Positions 1 to 4,998 of a stretch of DNA of 7,658 nucleotides are shown piece by piece. The DNA lies in contig JAAZNR010000867.1 of the NCBI GenBank assembly GCA_012798155.1, positions 1 through 7,658 of the forward strand. Reading direction: 5' to 3'. Source of the DNA: Thermogutta sp. (GTDB lineage Bacteria; Planctomycetota; Planctomycetia; Pirellulales; Thermoguttaceae). A program made the translations under genes and the position numbers. The notes under the pieces are model-generated. The model was not told the DNA's origin and did no database searches. It was given only the letters and a program-made list of their open reading frames with translations. Position 1 is the stretch's first letter, and the number at the start of each line of letters is the position of its first letter.

Positions 1-328
1 ATTTGATTGCAACGGATGGGATGATTGGGGTCAGAGTAGGGCATGAATCTCGTCAATGGTCTGTTGTGAAGATAGCCTCTGTTATTGAAGTAGGCAAAAG
101 CGAGGAGATACTGCGGTTGTGCGGTCTCGCATCGGGCCGATACTTGCAGTTCCGGCGGGGCGGCTGGGGTTGTAGCGATGTGGCCGGGGTCGCAGCGATA
201 TAGGGGCGACGCATGCGCAGCCCCCAGGTCCCCGTCGCCGACGGAGTTACGGGTCAAACGGCTCTCCCGCAACCGCCGGTTAGTGAAATGGCAAAGTGAA
301 ATCGCGGTATGTCGCCGAAAAGAGGCGC
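1..328. other. Non-coding or unassigned upstream region
   Basis: I see no gene I can support here. Short open frames exist (for example from a TTG at 3 to a stop ending at 203), but they have no recognisable motif, no convincing ribosome binding site, and overlap one another. The first 120 bases are visibly less GC-rich than the rest of the window. A 7-bp inverted repeat (205-211 with 233-239) has a long loop and no T-tract, so it is not a convincing terminator. The region ends at the promoter of the riboswitch-led operon. Confidence 0.5.
162..201. repeat. Degenerate 20-bp tandem repeat, two copies
   Basis: Bases 162-181 and 182-201 match at 16 of 20 positions. The four differences are all transitions. 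The repeat lies in the gene-free stretch upstream of the B12 operon. No function is evident. Confidence 0.5.
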
Positions 329-356
329 TTGACGGCGGAACCGGCCGTGCTATCAT
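329..356 (+). promoter_or_regulatory. Sigma-70-type extended -10 promoter for the riboswitch operon
   Basis: A -35 box TTGACG (329-334) is separated by 16 bases from a -10 box TATCAT (351-356), which is preceded by TG at 348-349 in the extended -10 arrangement. Transcription would be expected to start near 362-364. That is only about five bases before the first pairing stem of the cobalamin riboswitch at 368. The close fit between predicted start and aptamer edge supports both calls. Assignment to a housekeeping sigma factor is inferred from the consensus. Confidence 0.75.
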
Positions 357-367
357 GAAAGCCGTGG

Positions 368-593
368 ACGTTGGTGGTCGAGCGTGACGGTTTCACGCTC
401 GACGAACAGGGAATCCGGTGAGAATCCGGAACGGTCCCCGCCGCTGTGACCAGGCGTGAGCAGATTCGCCCAGTCTCCATCGGCCATTGTCGCGAACAGC
501 AGCTATGACGAAGCTCGGCGATTCGCCGTGCGACGACTTGCGACGAGAAGGCCGGGCAGAATCGAGCCTGGAAGTCAGAAGACCTACCAACGT
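368..593 (+). ncRNA. Cobalamin (B12) riboswitch aptamer
   Basis: This is a cis-acting RNA leader of the family that binds adenosyl- or other cobalamins and usually lowers downstream expression when B12 is present. The closing stem P1 is a perfect 8-bp pair, ACGTTGGT (368-375) with ACCAACGT (586-593). A perfect 11-bp hairpin follows (377-387 with 393-403). The conserved core comes next at 407-450: GGGAA, CCGGTG, GAATCCGG, then CCCCGCCGCTGTGA. The 3' part carries the B12-box-like GAAGTCAGAAGACCTACC at 571-588, where the common form has CAGGAGACC. The 451-570 insert holds the variable peripheral helices, which I did not fold. The next gene on the strand is the DUF1559 gene at 778. Identification is by consensus only; a covariance-model score was not available. 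Ligand preference cannot be read from the sequence. Confidence 0.93.
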
Positions 594-601
594 AGGGCCT
601 T

Positions 602-626
602 TAACCTTTGCGCGGGACGAAGGTTA
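602..626 (+). promoter_or_regulatory. Probable kissing-loop hairpin (L13-like) of the riboswitch expression platform
   Basis: TAACCTT (602-608) pairs perfectly with AAGGTTA (620-626) around an 11-base loop containing CGGG. That tetranucleotide can pair with CCCG in the riboswitch core (436-440 region). This matches the loop-loop contact that couples cobalamin binding to expression in many members of the family. The hairpin starts eight bases after P1 closes, the usual place for this element. No T-tract follows, so it is not an intrinsic terminator by itself. No Shine-Dalgarno sequence is visible inside it either, so how it controls output is unclear. Confidence 0.6.
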
Positions 627-777
627 TTGAGCGTACCCTAATTGCGGCGGTCGTCGTCGAACTTCCCCCTTGCGGCTCGCGTTTTGCCCGGTTGCTTGTA
701 CCCATGGTGCCGGCGGAGCGAACGGGAACCTGGATCGGGGCGGCTGGGCGACGCCGGCTGCGGACGTGTCTTGCGCC

Positions 778-1662
778 ATGCTCGCTACGGCTTTGCGTCT
801 CGTGCGCTTCCCTGCCGGGGATGCAACTCGAAAGGGGGGAAAACCACCGGTTCGCGGACTCCCGCGGCGCGGCTTCACGCTGGTCGAGCTGCTGGTCGTG
901 ATCGCGATCATCGGCGTGCTGATCGGCTTGTTGCTGCCCGCGGTACAGGCTGCCCGGGAGGCCGCCCGCCGGGCTTCGTGCACCAATAATCTCCGCCAAA
1001 TCGGCCTGGGGTTGCACAACTATCATCAGGCGATGAGCTGTTTTCCGCCGGGGGGGATCGAGCACCGGGCCACCATCGATCCCAAGACCGGCAGGCCGTA
1101 CGGTGCCGCCGGACGCCAACTGGGCTGGTCGCTGTTCCTGCTCCCCTACGTGGAGCAGCAGCCGCTTTACGAGGAGATCGATACGGGCAAGCCGTTCGAT
1201 GCCCCGGAAAACGCCGAGGCCGCCGCGACCATCCTCTCGCTGTACATCTGCCCTAGCGCCACGAACCAGCGGGAATTGCGGCAAGGTCGCGGACCGTGCG
1301 ACTACGGCGGCATCCACGGGGAACGAATCACCGGCCGCAACGATCCTCCCAAGGGGATGATGCTGTACGATCGGTCGCTCACCGTGGCGGATGTCACCGA
1401 TGGGACATCCAGTACGATCATGGTCTCGGAGGACTCGGGATTTCGCGACGGGCAGTGGATCAACGGCTTGAACGTGTTCGATCAGGCCTACGCGATCAAT
1501 CAGGCGCCGGCCTTCGAGAACGACATTCGCAGCGAGCATCCCGGCGGCGCGAACGCCCTATTCACGGACGGGTCCGTCCACTTTCTGAAGGAGACGATGG
1601 ACTTGAAGGTCTTGGCCGCCCTTTGCACGAGGGCCGGCGGCGAGATCGTCGCGGAGTGGTGA
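778..1662 (+). CDS. DUF1559 (SBP_bac_10) prepilin-like exported protein
   Basis: The product is a 294-residue member of the DUF1559 family, a group hugely expanded in planctomycetes and usually read as pseudopilin-like envelope proteins. An N-terminal type III (prepilin) signal has RRG at 30-32, then FTLVELLVVIAI from F33, with the canonical Glu at mature position 5 (E37). The hydrophobic helix continues through LLLPAVQAAREAARR. Family landmarks follow: SCTNNLRQIGLGLHNYH, a Y-V-E-Q-Q-PLYE block, YICPSA, DGTSSTIMVSE, and the C-terminal H254-P-G-G-A-N-A-L-F-T-D-G265 motif. The ATG at 778 gives a 32-residue leader, long for the family. No Shine-Dalgarno precedes it; in-frame TTG 793 and GTG 802 are alternatives. 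It is the first gene after the B12 riboswitch and lies 91 bases before the DUF4465 gene, so the two are likely cotranscribed. A role in cobalamin uptake is inferred from that leader only. Confidence 0.93.
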   Translation: MLATALRLVRFPAGDATRKGGKPPVRGLPRRGFTLVELLVVIAIIGVLIGLLLPAVQAAREAARRASCTNNLRQIGLGLHNYHQAMSCFPPGGIEHRATIDPKTGRPYGAAGRQLGWSLFLLPYVEQQPLYEEIDTGKPFDAPENAEAAATILSLYICPSATNQRELRQGRGPCDYGGIHGERITGRNDPPKGMMLYDRSLTVADVTDGTSSTIMVSEDSGFRDGQWINGLNVFDQAYAINQAPAFENDIRSEHPGGANALFTDGSVHFLKETMDLKVLAALCTRAGGEIVAEW

Positions 1663-1690
1663 GCGAAATCGGCCGGTCGAGAGCATCTAT

Positions 1691-1716
1691 CGGTTCGGAC
1701 GCGCGGTTCGGACGCG
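1691..1716. repeat. Perfect 13-bp tandem repeat in the operon spacer
   Basis: CGGTTCGGACGCG occurs at 1691-1703 and again at 1704-1716 without a mismatch. It lies between the DUF1559 stop codon and the ribosome binding site of the PEP-CTERM gene. It may be simple replication slippage. I see no hairpin that would make it a processing or termination site. Confidence 0.7.
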
Positions 1717-1740
1717 GACGTCGTGGGTAACCTTCGTGAT

Positions 1741-1747
1741 AGGAGAG
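1741..1747 (+). promoter_or_regulatory. Shine-Dalgarno site of the PEP-CTERM gene
   Basis: AGGAGAG lies six bases before the ATG at 1754. It decides the start: an in-frame GTG at 1736 lies upstream of this site and would lack one of its own. Confidence 0.8.
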
Positions 1748-1753
1748 AGCAAG

Positions 1754-2620
1754 ATGAGCAGCATCGGGTGGAGACGGCGGCTCGCCGTCGCATTGGGAAT
1801 CGCTTTCACGGCGATTCTAGGCGGGGTCCGGACAAGCCCCGCCGGCACCGTGGACCTCGAGGATTTGTCCCTTAGCCCGAATTCCTACTGGAACGGTTCC
1901 CCGAACAACGGGAACAACACGTTCACCTCGGGCGGGTTCACGTTTTACAACACATTCGACAATTCGTGGGGAGTCGATGTCTGGAGCGGATTCGCGTATT
2001 CCAATATGACCGACACCGCCACGCCGGGCTACACGAATCAATACTCGGCGGCGGCCGGTTCGGGGGCGGGCGGATCCGCCAACTATGCCGTAGGCTTCGT
2101 CGACGCCTGGGGCAGTCCGCCGCGAATTGCCGTGCCCGCCGGCGTTTCGCTGGTCTCGGCCGACATCACGAACACGACGTATCCCTATCTTTCCATGCGG
2201 GATGGGGACTCTTTCGCCAAGAAATTCGGCGGGACCTCCGGCGACGATCCCGACTGGTTCAAGTTGACGATTCTGGGCAAGGACTTGGCCGGGAACCTCA
2301 TCGCCCCCGTCGAGTTTTACCTTGCCGACTTCCGTTTCTCGGACAATGCCCAGGACTATATCTTGAACACCTGGGCCACGGTGGATTTGTCTCCCATCGC
2401 CTCCGCCGGAATCCTGGAGTTCGCGTTGGATTCGTCGGACGTGGGCCAATGGGGAATGAATACGCCTGCCTATTTCGCCCTGGATAATATCGTGTTTCAA
2501 ACGGCGGGAGGCGGCGGCCAGGTGGTGCCGGAACCCGGCTCGGCCGTCCTGCTGTTGGGCGGAATCTTTGCCGGGGGGTATCTCTATCGCAAGCGCAGAC
2601 GAAAAACGGTCGCCGCGTAA
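1754..2620 (+). CDS. DUF4465 domain protein with PEP-CTERM anchor
   Basis: This 288-residue protein is exported and anchored at the cell surface or outer envelope. A signal peptide covers about 1-30 (RRR, hydrophobic core, cleavage after SPA). Residues about 34-247 match the DUF4465 pattern: W72-G-V-D-V-W-S-G-F-A-Y-S-N84, NQYSAAAGSGAGGSANYAVGF, TYPYLSMRDGDSFAKKFGG, the DWFKLTILG strand, Y189-L-A-D-F-R, and N236-T-P-A-Y-F-A-L-D-N245. The tail is a classic PEP-CTERM signal: VPEPGS (258-263), a short hydrophobic helix (264-278), then RKRRRK (279-284). Such tails are recognised by exosortase, which is not in this window. The gene shares the B12-riboswitch transcript with the DUF1559 gene and is followed directly by a terminator. 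From memory, unchecked, DUF4465 proteins in Bacteroides occur in B12-uptake loci and include surface cobalamin binders (BtuH). A corrinoid-binding role here is inference. Confidence 0.92.
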   Translation: MSSIGWRRRLAVALGIAFTAILGGVRTSPAGTVDLEDLSLSPNSYWNGSPNNGNNTFTSGGFTFYNTFDNSWGVDVWSGFAYSNMTDTATPGYTNQYSAAAGSGAGGSANYAVGFVDAWGSPPRIAVPAGVSLVSADITNTTYPYLSMRDGDSFAKKFGGTSGDDPDWFKLTILGKDLAGNLIAPVEFYLADFRFSDNAQDYILNTWATVDLSPIASAGILEFALDSSDVGQWGMNTPAYFALDNIVFQTAGGGGQVVPEPGSAVLLLGGIFAGGYLYRKRRRKTVAA

Positions 2621-2646
2621 GATCGGCGTGAGGAATCCCCTCCGAT

Positions 2647-2665
2647 GACGCTGCGTGTCAGCGTC
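2647..2665 (+). other. Hairpin just ahead of the terminator
   Basis: GACGCTG (2647-2653) pairs with CAGCGTC (2659-2665) around a five-base loop. It lies 26 bases after the PEP-CTERM stop codon and three bases before the terminator stem. It has no T-tract of its own, so it may protect the 3' end or assist termination. Confidence 0.6.
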
Positions 2666-2668
2666 GGC

Positions 2669-2704
2669 TCAGCCTCGGGTCCCCTCCCCGAGGCTGATGT
2701 TTTG
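2669..2704 (+). terminator. Rho-independent terminator of the B12-riboswitch operon
   Basis: An 11-bp perfect GC-rich stem (2669-2679 with 2687-2697) closes a seven-base loop and is followed by TGTTTTGT. It lies 48 bases past the PEP-CTERM stop codon. It separates the DUF1559-DUF4465 unit from the isomerase gene downstream, which is therefore probably not under the riboswitch. Confidence 0.82.
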
Positions 2705-2827
2705 TCAGCCACATGATAGTGCCGGCCGCGCGGCCGCGGCAAGTCCCGCGCAAATATCCAAGGTCGGGTCGCCATGCGGGCGGGGCCGACATCATGACGG
2801 GCCGCCGGAGCGGTTGGGAAGACGGTG

Positions 2828-2857
2828 TTGCCAAAAGGCGCGCTTGGGGGGTAAGCT
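2828..2857 (+). promoter_or_regulatory. Weak promoter candidate for the isomerase gene
   Basis: TTGCCA (2828-2833) and TAAGCT (2852-2857) are 18 bases apart and lie downstream of a terminator and upstream of a gene that needs its own promoter. The match to consensus is partial and such pairs occur by chance, so this is only a candidate. Confidence 0.28.
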
Positions 2858-2991
2858 GCATTCTACGCCTTGCGGCGGAGCGACTCGCCGCGGCGGAGTT
2901 TCGATTCCGACGGAACGTCGTATTCGTCCGCTGTGAGCGGGCCGTTGACGGATCGCGGCTCTGCTCGCTCGGTTGGAAGATACGCCCCCTC

Positions 2992-2999
2992 AGGAGGAG
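2992..2999 (+). promoter_or_regulatory. Strong Shine-Dalgarno deciding the isomerase start
   Basis: AGGAGGAG ends six bases before the GTG at 3006. This favours GTG 3006 over the in-frame GTG at 3000, which overlaps the purine tract too closely, and over the TTG at 2973, which lies upstream of the site. Confidence 0.75.
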
Positions 3000-3005
3000 G
3001 TGTCC

Positions 3006-3755
3006 GTGTTTGTTGCCGTTACGACCCGGTGTTTTGCCGATTTGCCCTTAGCGGCCGCCTTCGAGCGGTTGAGCGACCTCGAATTCTCGGCCGTGGAGAT
3101 CATGCTGCACGAAGGGGACGGTCAGTTGAAGCCGTCCCAAGTGGCCGATGATTTCGAGTCGGCCGTGGCTGTCTGCCGCAAGACCTTTCGGTTGACGCCG
3201 GTGGCGTACAGCTTCGAGACCGACGCGACGGGCGAGGAATACTTTCGCCAATTTGCCGCATGCTGCAAGCTTGCCAAAGCTACCAGGGTCGTGCCGATGG
3301 TGGTGCGGTCCAGCGAGCTGGGTACGCCCTTCAATGAGGAAGTGGAGCGGCTCCAGCGGATGGTGGCGATTGCGCAACTCGAGGAGGTGGTCGTCAGCCT
3401 GTTGACCGAGACCGGCCGAATGAGCGAGTCGCCGGATACCGTGACCGTGCTATGCAATCACGCCAAAGGCCTGGGGATCGCGCTCGACCCGAGTTACTTC
3501 ATCTACGGCCGGGAAAATCCCCCCTCCATGGAGCCGCTCTTCAAGCACGTCCGCCATGTTCGACTGCGGGACACGAAGAAAGACAAGTTCCAGGTCCGCG
3601 TGGGGCAGGGTGACGTCGAGTACGGCAAGCTGATCGCGAGGTTGGAGCGCTACGGCTACAAACAGGCGTTGTCGATCGACATAGTCCCTCAGGCGGACGT
3701 GGATCAGGCGGCGGAGTTGCGAAAGTTCCGCCTCTTATTAGAAAGCCTTCTCTGA
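3006..3755 (+). CDS. Sugar phosphate isomerase/epimerase-like TIM-barrel protein
   Basis: This 249-residue cytoplasmic protein fits the xylose-isomerase-like TIM-barrel family (AP endonuclease 2 type, PF01261), whose members isomerise or epimerise sugars and related polyols using a divalent metal. Visible landmarks are F27-S-A-V-E31 on an early strand, LLTE ending at E135, A159-L-D161-P-S-Y on the next, H181-V-R-H-V-R-L-R-D189, then G200-Q-G-D-V-E-Y206 and the closing strand L-S-I-D225-I. The G-x-G-D-V-x-Y motif after a H-V-x-L-x-D motif is typical. Two sites are odd: the usual HVHLKD reads HVRLRD, and the usual final Glu (SIE) is Asp225. Metal binding may therefore be altered. Length is slightly below the usual 260-290. 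No signal peptide is seen. The substrate cannot be told. It stands alone between a terminator and a long gene-free stretch, so context does not help. Confidence 0.82.
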   Translation: MFVAVTTRCFADLPLAAAFERLSDLEFSAVEIMLHEGDGQLKPSQVADDFESAVAVCRKTFRLTPVAYSFETDATGEEYFRQFAACCKLAKATRVVPMVVRSSELGTPFNEEVERLQRMVAIAQLEEVVVSLLTETGRMSESPDTVTVLCNHAKGLGIALDPSYFIYGRENPPSMEPLFKHVRHVRLRDTKKDKFQVRVGQGDVEYGKLIARLERYGYKQALSIDIVPQADVDQAAELRKFRLLLESLL

Positions 3756-3862
3756 TCCGTGTCGTCACGATATTGCCTGCGGGGTCCTTGATCCCGGTGG
3801 CGCTCCCAATTCTCGGGTCGCGCTTCGTGACGGCGGATTGCTCCCTTTCCCTAGGCTTCCTA

Positions 3863-3878
3863 TTCTTACCTTCTTACC
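3863..3878. repeat. 8-bp perfect tandem repeat TTCTTACC
   Basis: TTCTTACC occurs twice head to tail (3863-3870 and 3871-3878), just ahead of the 12-bp direct repeats. It belongs to a pyrimidine-rich stretch without a gene. No role is evident. Confidence 0.5.
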
Positions 3879-3881
3879 CCA

Positions 3882-3915
3882 AAACCAAGCCGGTTCCTAC
3901 CCGAAACCAAGCCGG
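3882..3915. repeat. Pair of 12-bp direct repeats AAACCAAGCCGG
   Basis: AAACCAAGCCGG is present at 3882-3893 and 3904-3915, giving a 22-base period, or about two helical turns. That spacing would suit two copies of a protein bound on the same DNA face, but only two copies are present and no regulator is known. It is too short and too few for a CRISPR array. Confidence 0.55.
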
Positions 3916-4123
3916 CACTCGGCAAGCGAGGTCGGCCCTCTCAATCACCCCCCCCAATCGGTGGTCGGCTCATACTCTCTGTCGCGGTTATTCTCCCTGT
4001 ACTACGGCGAGGATTCCGGGGAGTTTTCGCTCTGTCGCGATTGTGTAGCGGTCAGCCGCACGCATAGAATCGCTAGTCCCCCCATTATCCTTATGTTTAC
4101 AGGTTTTTCGGAGAGTTCTTGCT

Positions 4124-4234
4124 ATGCGTAATGGCGGCCATTTGACGATTATGAACAAAGTAGCCGACGTATCGAAACTGCCGATGGTTTGCCATTCTTC
4201 GCCGTTAGGCGTTGTGGCGACCGTATCGCGGTGA
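4124..4234 (+). CDS. Possible small ORF, 36 codons
   Basis: An ATG at 4124 preceded by GGAG (4110-4113, ten bases away) opens a 36-codon frame ending in TGA. The predicted peptide begins MRNGGHLTIMNKVADVSK and has no recognisable domain, signal peptide or membrane segment. It lies in the long leader of the cysteine-rich gene, so it could be a leader peptide or simply chance. Nothing except the start context supports it. Confidence 0.22.
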   Translation: MRNGGHLTIMNKVADVSKLPMVCHSSPLGVVATVSR

Positions 4235-4263
4235 GCGGCGGCAAGGGTCGTGCCGTCATTTCG

Positions 4264-4284
4264 GCGGGAATTGGCGATTCCCGC
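4264..4284 (+). promoter_or_regulatory. Perfect 8-bp hairpin in the leader of the cysteine-rich gene
   Basis: GCGGGAAT (4264-4271) pairs with ATTCCCGC (4277-4284) around a five-base loop. No T-tract follows. It lies about 80 bases ahead of the ATG at 4366 and could be a leader RNA structure or, because it is a palindrome, a dimeric repressor site. I cannot tell which. Confidence 0.4.
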
Positions 4285-4365
4285 ACGTTTCGCGGCGAAT
4301 TAGCCCTCTGTGGGGGGGCATTCCAATGCCTGACTCAGCCGGTAAATCGTCCGAGGGTTGAAGAC

Positions 4366-4881
4366 ATGAAGAAGGTGTTATCTCCCGGCAGTTGTGCGCC
4401 GCTCTTCGTCGTGGGATTGATACTGGCGGCGGGCGGCGTTGTGTGGGGGCAGGAGACGGCATCCGCCCCCGCGGACTCCGAGACGGCGGCCGTTGCGTCG
4501 ATGCCGCTTGCCTCGGCGGAGGCGTGCCCCGAATGCTGCCCGGTCTGCGGTTGCCCAAGGCACGTCCACAAAGACGCCTTGATCGCGGGCTTCAATTGCG
4601 GTTGCCGGGGCAGCTACAAGTTCCCCGTTCCTCCGCGATTCACGTATCACTGGCCGGGGATGTACGCCCAGCAGACCATGACGGGTTACTGGAGTCCCTA
4701 CCGCTATCCGGCCCTCAAGCCGCCGCCGTGGATGCATCGGCCGGCTGGGTCGCGCGAGGGTAATTGGCGTCCCCTGCCGCAACCCGCAGTCCCGCCGGCG
4801 GCGGGCTCCCCGAGCGACGTCCATCCGGAACCTGCCCCGCTGCCCGGCACCGTCGGCCCGGTACCGGCCCCGATGCCGTAG
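4366..4881 (+). CDS. Exported cysteine-rich protein, planctomycete type
   Basis: The 171-residue product is probably secreted or periplasmic. A signal peptide runs about 1-28 (KK, hydrophobic 11-26, likely cleavage after VWG). Seven cysteines cluster in C54-x2-C57-C58-x2-C61-x-C63 and C78-x-C80, with H66 and H68 between, which could bind metal or form disulfides. A Tyr/Trp/Pro-rich core follows: Y94-H-W-P-G-M-Y100, QQTMTGYWSPYRYP (102-115). The last 50 residues are Pro-rich (PLPQPAVPPAA, then a tail ending PAPMP) and look disordered. I recognise the HWPGMY-QQ-MT-SPYR pattern as recurrent in planctomycete hypothetical proteins, but I know no function. ATG 4366 is chosen because GAGGG (4353-4357) lies eight bases upstream and the signal peptide begins there; the same frame is open from 4189. 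The secretin gene starts 117 bases downstream with no clear terminator between, so cotranscription is plausible. Confidence 0.8.
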   Translation: MKKVLSPGSCAPLFVVGLILAAGGVVWGQETASAPADSETAAVASMPLASAEACPECCPVCGCPRHVHKDALIAGFNCGCRGSYKFPVPPRFTYHWPGMYAQQTMTGYWSPYRYPALKPPPWMHRPAGSREGNWRPLPQPAVPPAAGSPSDVHPEPAPLPGTVGPVPAPMP

Positions 4882-4998
4882 CCGAACCGACCGGGAAGAC
4901 CGCGTGGGATCCCTTGCGAGCGGTCGGACCGATGATGGCACGCGCCGCCGAGGCTCGAGGCTGAGAAGGATTGTTCTTCCTCCGACCTGGATTGAGCT

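Larger units (their letters stand above)
2705..3005. other. Intergenic region before the isomerase gene
   Basis: About 300 bases with no gene I can support. Open frames here are short, Arg/Pro-rich and overlapping, as expected by chance in GC-rich DNA. The stretch must hold the promoter and 5' leader of the isomerase gene, because a terminator lies on its left edge. The only promoter candidate I see is the weak pair at 2828-2857. Confidence 0.6.
3756..4365. other. Long intergenic region with repeats and a hairpin
   Basis: These 610 bases hold no gene I can call with confidence. The first half is pyrimidine-rich and carries short direct repeats at 3863-3878 and 3882-3915. A 13-base motif CTCTGTCGCG(G/A)TT also occurs at 3977-3989 and 4030-4042. 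A small stem, GGGGTC with GATCCC (3781-3795), lacks a T-tract and is only a weak terminator candidate for the isomerase gene. The second half holds a possible 36-codon ORF (4124-4234) and a perfect hairpin (4264-4284) in what must be the leader of the cysteine-rich gene. I found no -35/-10 pair with good spacing. Confidence 0.55.

Noticed and set aside
3..203. 66-codon + strand frame at the window start
   Set aside because: It uses a TTG start with no context, no family resemblance, and its end overlaps the 20-bp repeat. It could be the tail of a gene beginning outside, but nothing shows that.
670..777. Upstream extension of the DUF1559 gene from TTG 670
   Set aside because: It would put about 68 residues before the prepilin cleavage site, with no signal-like content and no ribosome binding site. 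It is kept only as an alternative.
601..1539. 312-codon open frame on the - strand
   Set aside because: It is antisense to the DUF1559 gene, has no recognisable motif, and is the sort of mirror frame that GC-rich coding DNA produces.
1817..2500. 227-codon open frame on the - strand
   Set aside because: It is antisense to the well-supported DUF4465 gene and shows no domain or start signal.
3863..3915. Repeats considered as a CRISPR remnant
   Set aside because: There are only two copies of 8- and 12-bp units with at most a 10-bp gap, and no cas-like gene is nearby.
4887..4927. Inverted repeat CCGACCG/CGGTCGG between the cysteine-rich and secretin genes, as a terminator
   Set aside because: The loop is 27 bases, competing pairings exist, and no T-tract follows.
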